From: Ulvibacterium marinum
GTDB lineage: Bacteria; Bacteroidota; Bacteroidia; Flavobacteriales; Flavobacteriaceae
DNA length: 64,000 nucleotides
Assembly: GCF_003626755.1 (NCBI RefSeq)
Contig: NZ_RBCJ01000003.1
Span: forward strand, 563,859-627,858
Direction of reading: 5' to 3'
The notes beneath the pieces were generated by a model, which worked only from the letters and a program-made list of their open reading frames with translations, did no database searches and was not told the DNA's origin. A program made the position numbers and the translations under genes. Shown here one piece after another: positions 16,763-26,659 of this stretch (positions are counted from its first letter, which is position 1; each line of letters starts with the position of its first letter).

Positions 16763-19222
16763 TTACTCGTCTTTCAACGCCTCAATTGGATTGGTAATTG
16801 CAGCTTTAACCGAATGGTAACCAGTAACCAGAAACGAAAACATTAAAGTGCCTATGCCTGCTAAGGCGAAAACCCAGATCGAGGGCGTAATTCTATTTCC
16901 AAAATCCTGAAGCCATTGCTGAACGAGCCAGTAAGAAAGCGGAGCACCGATAACAAAGGCCACAATTACCAGTTTGGTATACCCTCGTGAAATAAGTATT
17001 AATATATTAAAGATGGAGGCACCCAATATTTTGCGGGTCCCGATTTCTTTCGTACGGAGTTCCAGGGTATAAATAATCATCCCTAACAACCCAAGACAGG
17101 CAATTAATAGCGCAAGGCCTGCCATAATTAATAGTGAGCTTCCAAATTGTTGTTTGGACTGTAATTTTGCAGCAAAGGTTTGGTCAATGAATTCATATTT
17201 GAACGGTAAGTCTCCCATATGTTCTTTCCAAATAGTTTTAAGGGAACCAAAAATAGAGGCCCAAGCCTTGCCATTTTGTGGAGCGATACGAACCAAGGCA
17301 AATTTTTTCGGACTATAGACCTTACTTTCGATATTGAATATCCCCATAGGTTCAACCTGTTTTTCCAACAAGCTGAACTGATAGTCTTGCACTACGCCGA
17401 TTACTTCAAATTGTGTAAACTCATTGGGATAGTCTATTATTTTTCCAATAACGGATTCGTCCATCTTCCATCCCAGTGCTTTGATAGCCGTTTTATTTAG
17501 TATTACTCCATCTGCCTTGGGATTATCAAGGTCGAAATCGTTTCCAATAATAAGCTGGGCTCCCAAAGTGGAAAGGTAATTTTCGTCAGCTGCCGCAAAA
17601 TTGAGTATAAAATCCTTGTCGCCGCCATTCTCCGGTCTAAAAGCGTCATTGCCCATACTTAAAGGTAGTTGTGCACAAAATGAGGTATTTAGAACTCCTG
17701 GAATATTAGAGATTTCATTTGTAAAGGCGGCACCACTTCCAACACGATCAACATGATCGATGACCAAGAGATTTTCCTTATTGAAACCCAAGTCTTTCTC
17801 CGAAAGAAAATGGAGTTGTTGGAACACAATGGCTGTGCATATAATAAGTATTATTGATACCGTAAACTGAAGAACAACCAATGCATTTCTAAATCCCTTA
17901 CCCCTTTCTCCACCAGAAAGTTTTCCATTGATAGCATCCAAAGGACTAAAAGTTTTCAAGAATAATGTGGGTAGACTACTTGAGAACGCGCTCAAAATGA
18001 ACAGTAAGAAAATCATGAGCACTGTCAATCCCGTATCCTGCCCTAAATTCATCTCGAGAGTTTTACCAGTGAGTTGACTGAACCAAGGAAGCACGATCTT
18101 GGTGAAAGTTAGAGCGATTGCAAGAGCAAATAAACAAAACAAAAACGCCTCAATGAAATATCCAAACACTAATTCTTTCCCGCCTATCCCTAACACTTTG
18201 CGAATACCGACTTCCTTAATTCTTCTTGTAAATTGAGCAATTGAGAGGTTAACAAAGTTGATGCATGATAAGAGAAGGATGAAAATTGCCGAGCAAGCGA
18301 GAACATAGACAATTTTGAGATTTCCTACGATGTTGGAATTTCCAACGACATCGTCAGAGTACAAATGGATCTGTGTCAAAGGTTGCAGATAGAGTTCCCA
18401 TGACTTTCCTGTTTTGAGGTATTCATCAAAAGACATATTCATGGCTTTCTGCAAAGTGGTTTCTGCATACTTAGGTGGAATTAACCCTAACTTTGCTCGA
18501 ACATCTTCAATGTCCGCGTTTTTATCAATTAGGACAAACGTCTCCAATTGTGTCCATATCCAACTCCAGCTATTCTCCTTTACTTTAGGAAAACTGTTCA
18601 TCGACAATAGCATGTCAAAATCGATATAGGAACTACTGGGGGCATCCCTGATTACTCCGGTTACCTCAAAAGCCTTGGAGTTTTGGTCCGTGGATAGCTC
18701 CAAAAGCTTGCCCAAGGGCTCTTCATCCCCAAAATACTTAAGTGCTGTCGATTCGGTAATTACGACACTTTGTGGTTGAAGTAAACATGATCCTGGACTA
18801 CCCTTCACCATCTGAAAACTGAACATCTCAAAGAAATTCGATTCAGCGGCGAGGACATTTTCCTGATCATAGGCAATCACTTTTTGAGAAGGATTTTCAT
18901 AGGACACCAGGAAATTTCCTGCGGTATGGATACTGGTAATACTCTCTACCTCAGGAAGTTCAGATTTCAATGCGTCCACTACACCGGGTCCGGTCCGCGC
19001 CAATTGCCTTGGGTCATTTTCATTCCAGATATTGGTTTGATTAACACGATAAATTCGATTGGCATTTTTATGAAAACGGTCATGGCTAAAATCATCACGG
19101 ACGTACAAATAGATAACAAGAGTGCTTACTATTCCCATGGTAAGCCCAATCAAGTTTATACTTGAGAACAATTTTTGCCTTCGAAGGTTGCGGAAAAAGA
19201 GGATGAAATAGCTCTTTAGCAT
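16763..19222 (-). CDS. MacB/FtsX-type ABC transporter permease
   Basis: An 819-residue permease with the double-FtsX layout: a first membrane segment (INLIGLTMGIVSTLVIYLYV), a large periplasmic MacB_PCD domain, three segments, a second periplasmic domain, and a last FtsX domain with LRTKEIGTRKILGASIFNIL. The sequence RIKEVGIRKVLG marks the first FtsX coupling region. No ATPase gene is next to it, so it must pair with an ATPase encoded elsewhere, as is usual for this expanded Bacteroidota family. Likely role in efflux or envelope lipoprotein/lipid handling; cargo unknown. Confidence 0.92.
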   Translation of the reverse strand: MLKSYFILFFRNLRRQKLFSSINLIGLTMGIVSTLVIYLYVRDDFSHDRFHKNANRIYRVNQTNIWNENDPRQLARTGPGVVDALKSELPEVESITSIHTAGNFLVSYENPSQKVIAYDQENVLAAESNFFEMFSFQMVKGSPGSCLLQPQSVVITESTALKYFGDEEPLGKLLELSTDQNSKAFEVTGVIRDAPSSSYIDFDMLLSMNSFPKVKENSWSWIWTQLETFVLIDKNADIEDVRAKLGLIPPKYAETTLQKAMNMSFDEYLKTGKSWELYLQPLTQIHLYSDDVVGNSNIVGNLKIVYVLACSAIFILLLSCINFVNLSIAQFTRRIKEVGIRKVLGIGGKELVFGYFIEAFLFCLFALAIALTFTKIVLPWFSQLTGKTLEMNLGQDTGLTVLMIFLLFILSAFSSSLPTLFLKTFSPLDAINGKLSGGERGKGFRNALVVLQFTVSIILIICTAIVFQQLHFLSEKDLGFNKENLLVIDHVDRVGSGAAFTNEISNIPGVLNTSFCAQLPLSMGNDAFRPENGGDKDFILNFAAADENYLSTLGAQLIIGNDFDLDNPKADGVILNKTAIKALGWKMDESVIGKIIDYPNEFTQFEVIGVVQDYQFSLLEKQVEPMGIFNIESKVYSPKKFALVRIAPQNGKAWASIFGSLKTIWKEHMGDLPFKYEFIDQTFAAKLQSKQQFGSSLLIMAGLALLIACLGLLGMIIYTLELRTKEIGTRKILGASIFNILILISRGYTKLVIVAFVIGAPLSYWLVQQWLQDFGNRITPSIWVFALAGIGTLMFSFLVTGYHSVKAAITNPIEALKDE

Positions 19223-19614
19223 GATTCAATTGACTTAAATAAAAGGAAATGATAATCCCTTCTGTTTCCACAAGCTAGAATTATGCCATATTACTAAACG
19301 GCTTAAAAACAATTACTTATGACTAATTTTTTTAAAATAAAGAACTTTCAATGTAAAAAATATTTACAACACATGTCCAAGATATATACATATTTATGGG
19401 AATTTTGGCAGTAATCTTAATTATCGGACCGTAAGGTTAATACTAACACTCCTATGGAGGTTTTGGGCTCTCTGCTTAAGTCGAATTCATAAACCGTTGA
19501 GGCATCTCCTCTAAGGAGTTCAAGGAACATACTTTTCCATAAGAAAAGAAATAAATGGAGTCAGGGCAATTGAGTAAATGAGATGTCTTTGAAATAGTTA
19601 ATCAAACGGATATT
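19223..19614. other. AT-rich intergenic stretch
   Basis: About 390 bases upstream of the permease gene and downstream of the DUF2339 gene. I see no gene, repeat or strong hairpin here; it presumably holds the permease promoter, but no exact TAnnTTTG box is found on the minus strand near 19222. Confidence 0.4.
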
Positions 19615-21957
19615 TTAATTTTTCTTTGTCTCGGATATTATATGTTTGTACTTGTTGTAAAGAAATGAACTTATCAAAAGCAAAATTCCTAACAAAACAA
19701 ATACAATTGCTTTTTTAAACGTGTCGAGATGAGAAATATCATATATAAAAAGTTTTAACAGCGTAGCGGCAAAAAGTGTAATAGCTCCAATGCGTAAATA
19801 CTTTTTCTTTTTCCAAATGCCCAATACAATAAGCCAAAATGAATAACTCCCCCAAAGAATACTTAATCCAAGCTTTTGGTATTGCGTGGATTCCATTATA
19901 TCGGTCCAGTTGATTAATTCGCTACTCAAAACCCATAGGATTGAAGTATGAAGAAAAAAATCAAAAGGAATTCGGAAATTTCGTTTTAAGAAATCCTGAC
20001 CTATATATTTATGGCTCATAAAAAGTGCCAAAGCCACAAATGCCAAAGAGATATATCTTAAACTGATATTGCCGATGCCTCTTTGGTAGTATTGCGATAA
20101 TGTCTGTTCCAGATAGCTTATGCGCAACTCGCTAAGTGCATGAAGTCCGAGAGTCAAAAAGATTACAACGGACAATACGATTAGGCAAAGATTAACTGTG
20201 CCCAATGATCTTTCCTTTAATTTTCTTATATTCAAAAAAGATAAAGTAGAAACAAAGAACAAAGTATAATTAATAAGCCATATGGTTTTAAATCTCAATA
20301 AATCATGGTTTTTATATAAACCGTGATATTGCACGTCTTCTTCGCCGATTGTTATTGTCGAATCCACAAATTGTTGATCCCAAAAATTTGCTATTTCCAA
20401 ATGAAAGGCACCGTAAAGGGTAAACAAAAAAAATGCTGGAATAGAAAACGATATAATTTTTGAAAGTCGTCTCTGAGGATTTAGATAGGAAGAGTATTTC
20501 TTACTTCTATTTACGAGGTTTATAAAACCAAAGGCGGCTGAGACTAATAGGGATGATAGAAAATTGATATTAAGTAAAGGCTTAATTCTTAGATTTGTAC
20601 TTTCAGCTTTGTACGTCCCGTACATGGTTGCCCAGTCTTGGAGGTTGCTAAAAAAGGCTAAAAACATCAAAAAGTAAGATAACTTTTCATAGATGTAAGT
20701 ACTATTTCTTCTACCGATCCAAAACAATAATGCAGCTTCTCCTGCCCATAAGAGAGTTACCCAGTTGCCATCCAATTGAATAGGAATTGTGATGGAAACA
20801 AATACGAGTGCAATACCCGAAACAAAATAAGATATGTTTCTATCAATAATTCTTTGCCGGTAAATCAAGATACTAACAAGGAAATGTATGATTGCATTAC
20901 AAATGGTGAAAACCCCTAATAATTGTTGGCCTACTTGATGGTCGCCCAAAATAGCATATCCAATACCATAAAAAATAAAGGAGTTTAACAGTAATAAAAT
21001 AATATTTTCAATCCTGAATTCTTCTTTTTTTATTAATTTATAGGTAAGAAACGTAAGATAAAATGTTATAAAGAATATACATAAGAAGATTAGTGATTGG
21101 CCAAAATGCTCATCTACCCGATATCTTGATAAGTACCATAAAAAGAAGATGAGCCATGTGAACCCAAACGAAGAATAAAAAAGTGATTTCCAATATTTTT
21201 TGAATGAAATAATTAGAATACCTGTGTTGATTATCGTAATGTAACTAAAGAGTGTTACCGCTTCTCCGGAGCCTTCATTCAGTAAGAATGGAACCGCATA
21301 CCCCCCAACAAGACCTATATGTGCGATTACTTGTTTATTGTAGTTGATTGCAACAAAAACTGAAAATATTGTAAATATCACCATCAATAAAAATGCAGTC
21401 ATTTGGGGAAACAGGCCATAGGAATTATAGGCGAAGTAGGTAATGAAATACAAGATAGAAATAGCACCACTAACAAGTACGGCACTATAATTCTTGTACG
21501 TTTTCCTTAATTTAAAACCAAAACCCAAAAGTACAATTCCAGATAGGTACCCTAAGATAATCCTCACGAGTGGGCTAACCAAATCATGTTCGATTGAGTA
21601 CTTTGCACCTAAGGCTATTCCAATTACCGTTACTGCAATTCCAATCTTGTTAATTAGGTTTTCTCCAATGAATTTCTCAAGATTTGATTGAATCTTTTGG
21701 GACTCGTTTACTTCAGGAGTAGTTCTGCCCAGTAATCCACTTTCAATCTCTTTTTTCGGGGAAGAAAGGTCTTGATTTGGCTTTACCCCGGTCATGTAGT
21801 CCCGTGGTAAGGCCTTATCTTCTTGTCTCGTCTCAGAATTGTGTAGTTTGTCTATTTCAACACGTAAACTATTGATATCCTCGGAAATATCATTTTGTCT
21901 TTTCAAAAGTTTTTCAAGCTCACTTCTAAGATGCTCGATTTTGTCCTTATTATCCAT
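19615..21957 (-). CDS. DUF2339 polytopic membrane protein
   Basis: A 780-residue protein. Residues 1-50 form a charged coiled coil (heptads in EHLRSELEKLLKRQNDISED), residues 50-95 a polar linker, and from about residue 95 the chain is almost entirely hydrophobic with more than 20 predicted membrane segments. FIGENLINKIGIAVTVIGIA and the following KYSIEHDLVSPLVRIILGYL are characteristic of the DUF2339 family, whose function is unknown. No operon partner. Confidence 0.85.
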   Translation of the reverse strand: MDNKDKIEHLRSELEKLLKRQNDISEDINSLRVEIDKLHNSETRQEDKALPRDYMTGVKPNQDLSSPKKEIESGLLGRTTPEVNESQKIQSNLEKFIGENLINKIGIAVTVIGIALGAKYSIEHDLVSPLVRIILGYLSGIVLLGFGFKLRKTYKNYSAVLVSGAISILYFITYFAYNSYGLFPQMTAFLLMVIFTIFSVFVAINYNKQVIAHIGLVGGYAVPFLLNEGSGEAVTLFSYITIINTGILIISFKKYWKSLFYSSFGFTWLIFFLWYLSRYRVDEHFGQSLIFLCIFFITFYLTFLTYKLIKKEEFRIENIILLLLNSFIFYGIGYAILGDHQVGQQLLGVFTICNAIIHFLVSILIYRQRIIDRNISYFVSGIALVFVSITIPIQLDGNWVTLLWAGEAALLFWIGRRNSTYIYEKLSYFLMFLAFFSNLQDWATMYGTYKAESTNLRIKPLLNINFLSSLLVSAAFGFINLVNRSKKYSSYLNPQRRLSKIISFSIPAFFLFTLYGAFHLEIANFWDQQFVDSTITIGEEDVQYHGLYKNHDLLRFKTIWLINYTLFFVSTLSFLNIRKLKERSLGTVNLCLIVLSVVIFLTLGLHALSELRISYLEQTLSQYYQRGIGNISLRYISLAFVALALFMSHKYIGQDFLKRNFRIPFDFFLHTSILWVLSSELINWTDIMESTQYQKLGLSILWGSYSFWLIVLGIWKKKKYLRIGAITLFAATLLKLFIYDISHLDTFKKAIVFVLLGILLLISSFLYNKYKHIISETKKN

Positions 21958-22405
21958 TGTCTACGATTAAAGATGTAGCACGTTTAGTACCAAACGTGTT
22001 TGCATATAGTTGGGTTTGATTTCTTAATCAAAACTGAATATTGAATTTGTTCTATCAACATAAGTTTGGACTTCATTAATATTGACACCTCACTTTATCT
22101 TTCTTTATTTAAGACTCTTCCGGAACAATGATTCTTCAGTGATAATATGGAAGTGACTTAGAACAAATTCTATAAAAATCAAAATTATTACTATTGTCGA
22201 ATATAGTATAATGTAAATATCCTACAAATTCACAAACTAAAATTCAACACTGTTACTAAATAATTATTCTATTTCTTCATGTGTGCCATTATCCTGAACA
22301 TTTCATGTTCTGAAGAAAATCCGAATGCGGAAGTAGATTTACACCGTTTCAATTCCCATAGAGTCAACAGCCAACGGAATTAAATTCCCTATCATACCTT
22401 ACCTA
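21958..22405. other. Intergenic stretch with a lipoprotein-like mini-frame
   Basis: About 450 AT-rich bases between the DUF2339 gene and the TonB receptor. The only thing of note is a 34-codon plus-strand frame at 22279-22383 that reads MCAIILNISCSEENPN, similar to the start of a lipoprotein. It may be a remnant of a lost gene. Confidence 0.3.
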
Positions 22406-24943
22406 TTAAAACCGTACCCGGAAACTAAAATTAGGGGTAATGCCCAAGGAAACATTTTCAATAGCTTCTACTTCGCCAGAGTCATTGATGCGGTAATAGG
22501 TGTTGAGGATATTTCTGCGATCCGTAAAATTCAATATGGAAGCCCCGACCGAAGCTTTGAACCTTCGGCTCAGGTCAAATTCGTATACTGCGGATGCATC
22601 TGCTCTTAGGTACTCTGGCAATCTACTGCTATTGGGATTTTGAAAGTTGACCCGAAACGGAAAAAAGGTGGTATCTATGGGATTATCTGGATCAGGTTCT
22701 GTAAAAGGCCGTCCTGTACGATAATTTAGACCTATGCCAAACTTGAAATCATTATAGGTATAGGTGCCAGCAAAGGTGAGGTTATGCCGAATGTCAAAAT
22801 TGTTGGGGAACTCTGTCGGATTTATGTCCGGAAAGGCATATCTATTAAAGTTATAGGTATAGCTTAACCAAACACTATAATCATTGGTCTTTTTGTTGAT
22901 CAAGAATTCTATTCCCTTTACCTCGTACTGTCCTATTTCTCCATCAAATTGGTTTTGGTTCTGAAAACCTTGTGTTTCGGTACTGATTCCCTTTACCTCC
23001 TTATAAAAGGCTTCTACCCCAACATAGAGCTTTGGATGATCGTAATTAAGGCCGATGGAAGCCTGTTTACTTCGGGTTATAGGTAGGGAATCATTATCGG
23101 ATAATATCCAGCGGCGCTTTTCTATGCCCAAAAAATTCTGCTCCAAATCAATCACCTGATTGGTAGCCTGGCTCTTGAACTCCCCCAGAATCTGGGTATT
23201 CAAATGTTTGCTTAAAGCATAGTTGATATTTAAACGGGGTTCTATGATTAGCTCCTCAAAAGTGTCAAATGTTTCCAAATCCTTGATATAATTAAGACGG
23301 GCACCTCCTCTAGCCATCAACTTGTTATTTTGGGATTTGTATTCGATTTCGGAAAATAGCGAGTGGGTCCTTAGTACGCCCTTAATATTACTGGTAAATT
23401 GGGGTTGACTAACATTGGTGGCATTTCGGATACCGGTTTCTGTAAGTTGATACCCATTTAGCCAATTCAGAGTCTCATTAACTTGGAAATTGGTATTCAA
23501 TTTCAAGGCTGTTTCTATCACTTCATTGTTTTGGAAAAGTATCTGTTGGCCATTTGCGGTACTGTTTTCGGCATCCAGATTATAATTGGTATAGTACAGG
23601 TTAAGATGGGATGAGAATTGATCCGTCCAATGGCTTTCCAGGCTTCCACCAAAAGAAAGGTTGGTTTGATCCAAGGTACTTTCCGAACTTCTAAAACTGT
23701 CGGTATTGGTTTCCTGATAATCCAACCGATTGTTGATATTGATAAAGCTTAGGCGTACTTTCTGATCTGGATTAATGTCATAAAGTAGCTTCCCTGTAAA
23801 ATCATAAAAATAAAAGTCGCTATTTTGTGTTACACGCGTGTCCTGAAAAACACGGTTTACAAATTGGCCATAGGTAGGGGTTTCCAAAAAATCGGTAAGG
23901 GAACGCCGTGCGGAGAACTGAAAGCCTAATTTATCGGATAAGGGTAATTGACCGTATACATCCCCTCCAATAAGATTTACCCCTGCACCCCCGGTAAAAG
24001 CATCGGTAATCTCATTTTTGGTACGCATATCCAAAACTCCACTGACACCATCCCCGTATTGGGCCGAAGTCCCATTTTTAATGAGGGTGATTCTATCGGT
24101 CAGATAGGGGTTAAATGCGGAAATGAGTCCAAAAAAATGACCGGACTGATACATTTTAATACCATCCCAAAGCATGAGGTTCTGATCGTTGGTGCCCCCA
24201 CGGATATTGATGTCCGAAACGGTTTCATCTATACTTTTAATTCCCGGTAAGGCTTGCACGGTCTGCAGTACATCCGGTTCTATCAAACCGGGAAGGATAC
24301 CAAATTCGGCAGTATTCATTTGGATGCTCCCATCGGACTCCTTTACGATTCCCGTGGTAAGGAACTGGTAAACGATTACCTCGTCCAGCTGTTGATAGAA
24401 CTGGGCCAATAACAACGTTTTACAAGGGTGGGTAGCGGTCAATTCCTCTGCCTTTATAAACAGGGTCTTAAATCCCAAATGCTTAATTTCCAATACGGCC
24501 TTTCTAGGAATATTGGTCAATGAAAAAGTTCCATCCAGATCAGTGATGACGGCAACTTCGGAATCCAATACCTTAACGGTCGCTCCCATGACCGTATTTT
24601 GTTTAAAGTTGTCCAATACCGTGGCACAAATGTCTACGGTGCTACTCTGGGTAAGCGTATAATATCGCTCGTTAAGCTGCTGAATTTTTAGCTGGGTCTG
24701 AGCCTGAATTTCGGAAAGGATTTTCTGAAGTTCATTAGTTTCCGGAACAATGATCTGAAGATTTCTGATATCCTCGTCCACATAGGAAAATTTGATTTCG
24801 AACCGACTTTCCAGGATTTGGAGATACGAAATCAACGGTTCTGCTGTGCCCGCTCTATCCTGGCCAATTCCGTTTTGTACGAAAACCAGAAACAGTAAGA
24901 AAGAAAAAAAGAATGTAAGGCGTTTAGGGTGCGTTTTCAGCAT
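22406..24943 (-). CDS. FecA-type TonB-dependent outer-membrane receptor with STN and carboxypeptidase-like domains
   Basis: An 845-residue receptor. Order: signal peptide (RLTFFFSFLLFLVFVQNGIG), STN signalling domain (about 35-100), carboxypeptidase-regulatory-like beta-sandwich (about 107-185), plug (about 200-310, with IRGGTNDQNLMLWDG), and a 22-strand barrel ending in FSFRVRF. The STN domain is what contacts the periplasmic end of a FecR-type anti-sigma factor, and the fecR and ECF sigma genes lie directly upstream with a 20-base overlap to fecR. Expected to take up a large or chelated substrate and signal its presence to the sigma factor. Substrate not evident from the sequence. Confidence 0.92.
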   Translation of the reverse strand: MLKTHPKRLTFFFSFLLFLVFVQNGIGQDRAGTAEPLISYLQILESRFEIKFSYVDEDIRNLQIIVPETNELQKILSEIQAQTQLKIQQLNERYYTLTQSSTVDICATVLDNFKQNTVMGATVKVLDSEVAVITDLDGTFSLTNIPRKAVLEIKHLGFKTLFIKAEELTATHPCKTLLLAQFYQQLDEVIVYQFLTTGIVKESDGSIQMNTAEFGILPGLIEPDVLQTVQALPGIKSIDETVSDINIRGGTNDQNLMLWDGIKMYQSGHFFGLISAFNPYLTDRITLIKNGTSAQYGDGVSGVLDMRTKNEITDAFTGGAGVNLIGGDVYGQLPLSDKLGFQFSARRSLTDFLETPTYGQFVNRVFQDTRVTQNSDFYFYDFTGKLLYDINPDQKVRLSFININNRLDYQETNTDSFRSSESTLDQTNLSFGGSLESHWTDQFSSHLNLYYTNYNLDAENSTANGQQILFQNNEVIETALKLNTNFQVNETLNWLNGYQLTETGIRNATNVSQPQFTSNIKGVLRTHSLFSEIEYKSQNNKLMARGGARLNYIKDLETFDTFEELIIEPRLNINYALSKHLNTQILGEFKSQATNQVIDLEQNFLGIEKRRWILSDNDSLPITRSKQASIGLNYDHPKLYVGVEAFYKEVKGISTETQGFQNQNQFDGEIGQYEVKGIEFLINKKTNDYSVWLSYTYNFNRYAFPDINPTEFPNNFDIRHNLTFAGTYTYNDFKFGIGLNYRTGRPFTEPDPDNPIDTTFFPFRVNFQNPNSSRLPEYLRADASAVYEFDLSRRFKASVGASILNFTDRRNILNTYYRINDSGEVEAIENVSLGITPNFSFRVRF

Positions 24944-25835
24944 AGAATAGCACTTTATTCCCCTCTAATTTAAACTTTATTTGAGAAGGAACACTTATAC
25001 TCTGTAACGCCAAATCTGCATTTGTGTTGCTAAAAGTGCCAGTATATAATTGATTTAAATCGATATTTTTGGTTTCAACGGTAATATTGTGCTGTCTTTC
25101 AAACTCATCCAAAACATATTGTAACGGAATACTCTTAAAGGAACTTTCGTCACTCATCCAGGAAGGGTAGGAAATGTCGACCACTTTACCCTTGGCAATC
25201 TTCCCATTTATGGCCAGAAAGGAATCTCCAGCAGGAAGTTTGGTTTCCTTGCCATTAAAAGTAACGCTTACCAACCCTTCATAACAGGTTACCTCAAAAA
25301 AACCATTGCGGTTCTCCACATTAAATTGTGTGCCCAAAACAGCTACGGTACCGCCATCTGTGGAAACGGTGAAACGTTTTCCCTTGGCCACCTTAAAAAA
25401 GGCCTCACCCCTTAAGGCAATGTTACGTTCTTTATCCCAAGCTTTCTCGCTATAGGAAATTTCAGAATCGGCGTTCAATACAATTTCTGAATTGTCCGGG
25501 AGCACAACTTCTTTATTCTCTGCAAATTGAGTAGAAACATTCTCATCCAGGGAATTCAAATAGAAGTATGAAGTAACCATCAATACGGCAATGGCCGCCG
25601 CTACCCTAAGGAACTTTCGGAAAGGATGTAATTGCACCACTTTTGGTGTTTCCAATTCACGCTTGTTCTTCAAAGCGGTAAATGCTTGGTCCATATTGAA
25701 ATCAGGACCTTCCAATGTACCGGAAGCCTCAAGAATCTTCCGGTAGGTGGTATACTCGTCGGACTTTTTAAATTCCGCGAGTTCCTCCTCGGAAAGTTCA
25801 TTGTTGAGCCATTTTGCCAAGTAATTTTCTTGCAT
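24924..25835 (-). CDS. FecR-family anti-sigma factor
   Basis: A 303-residue single-pass membrane protein: a cytoplasmic N-terminal part (1-80), one membrane segment (FLRVAAAIAVLMVTSYFYL, about 88-106), and a periplasmic FecR beta-helix domain with LPDNSEIVLNADSEISY, LRGEAFFKVAKG and VLGTQFNVENR, all hallmark FecR motifs. A C-terminal DUF4974-like domain follows (FKSIPLQYVLDEFERQHNI). It should hold the ECF sigma factor inactive until the TonB receptor engages its substrate. Confidence 0.95.
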   Translation of the reverse strand: MQENYLAKWLNNELSEEELAEFKKSDEYTTYRKILEASGTLEGPDFNMDQAFTALKNKRELETPKVVQLHPFRKFLRVAAAIAVLMVTSYFYLNSLDENVSTQFAENKEVVLPDNSEIVLNADSEISYSEKAWDKERNIALRGEAFFKVAKGKRFTVSTDGGTVAVLGTQFNVENRNGFFEVTCYEGLVSVTFNGKETKLPAGDSFLAINGKIAKGKVVDISYPSWMSDESSFKSIPLQYVLDEFERQHNITVETKNIDLNQLYTGTFSNTNADLALQSISVPSQIKFKLEGNKVLFYAENAP

Positions 25836-25988
25836 GATTTCTAGCTTTACACCTTAATAACAATTTACTACCAAAAAACCCTACTTTGGTTTGGGACTGG
25901 GTTATCGATTTTTATGTCCGGTTGTTCATAATTTTAGTATAACAAGGCATGTGATTTTCAAATTCAACATGGAAATTTTTCACATCTT

Positions 25989-26050
25989 AACCTCAAACCT
26001 CAAACCTCAAACCTCAAACCTCAAACCTCAAACCTCAAACCTCAAACCCC
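25989..26050. repeat. Heptanucleotide tandem repeat (AACCTCA)x8
   Basis: Eight perfect copies of AACCTCA run from 25989 to 26044, then a partial AACCCC. On the minus strand this is TGAGGTT repeated, and the eighth unit supplies the TGA stop codon of the ECF sigma gene. Repeats this exact suggest slipped-strand mispairing and possible length variation between strains. Confidence 0.95.
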
Positions 26051-26554
26051 ATCGATCTGTTCACGGAGCGTCTTCAATGCCAAATGCATCCTTTTTTCTA
26101 TAGCCTTTACACTTACTCCTTCCATTTCGGCGATTTCCGCATATTTTTTTCCATCGATTCGATTCAACAAAAAAACGGTACGTTGGTTCTCCGGCAAACT
26201 GGCCAACGCTTGGTCCAATTTCTGCTTAAATTGGTTTTCCTCCATTAGGAATTCCGGCGACTCATTGGTACTGTTCAATGTTTTGTCCGCATATTTTAGA
26301 CGTACCTTTTCGGCTTTGATGACATTAAGGTAAAGGTTATTGGCAACGGTATATACATAGGACTTTGCCTTTTCCGGGCTAACCTTGGCACAGTTTTCCC
26401 AAAGTTTTAAGAAAGCCTCCTGAACGGCATCATAGGCCTTCTCTTCATTCCCGAACTTATAATATATATAGTTAAAAACCGTTTTGGAATTAGATTTGAA
26501 GAGCGAACTAAACACCGCTTCCTCACATACATTGTCCTGGGATTCAGTTTTCAA
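26042..26554 (-). CDS. ECF sigma-70 factor (FecI-like)
   Basis: A 170-residue protein with sigma region 2 (FNYIYYKFGNEEKAYDAVQE then AFLKLWENC) and region 4 (ALASLPENQRTVFLLNRIDG, EMEGVSVKAIEKRMHLALKT), the Bacteroidota FecI-like form. No ATG is available; the frame opens after a TGA and the likely start is TTG at 26554. An exact TATCTTTG -7 box lies 17 bases before that TTG, so the gene has a housekeeping promoter. It heads the sigma/FecR/TonB-receptor set and is divergent from the lipoprotein gene at 26660, a plausible target. The stop codon lies within the heptamer repeat. Confidence 0.93.
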   Translation of the reverse strand: MKTESQDNVCEEAVFSSLFKSNSKTVFNYIYYKFGNEEKAYDAVQEAFLKLWENCAKVSPEKAKSYVYTVANNLYLNVIKAEKVRLKYADKTLNSTNESPEFLMEENQFKQKLDQALASLPENQRTVFLLNRIDGKKYAEIAEMEGVSVKAIEKRMHLALKTLREQIDGV

Positions 26555-26570
26555 TAGGTTGGTTTTACAT

Positions 26571-26578
26571 CAAAGATA
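26571..26578 (-). promoter_or_regulatory. -7 box of the ECF sigma gene
   Basis: Read on the minus strand the site is TATCTTTG, an exact TAnnTTTG match 17 bases upstream of the TTG start. No -33 TTTG at the standard distance. Confidence 0.45.
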
Positions 26579-26659
26579 TTTGAAAAAATTGAAAATAAAG
26601 TAGGGTATTTTTCAAATGGGTTGTTTTAATGACGAACGAACAAAAAAATCCAAATCGTT

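Noticed and set aside
25989-26050. CRISPR array
   Set aside because: The units are 7 bases with no spacers; it is a simple tandem repeat.
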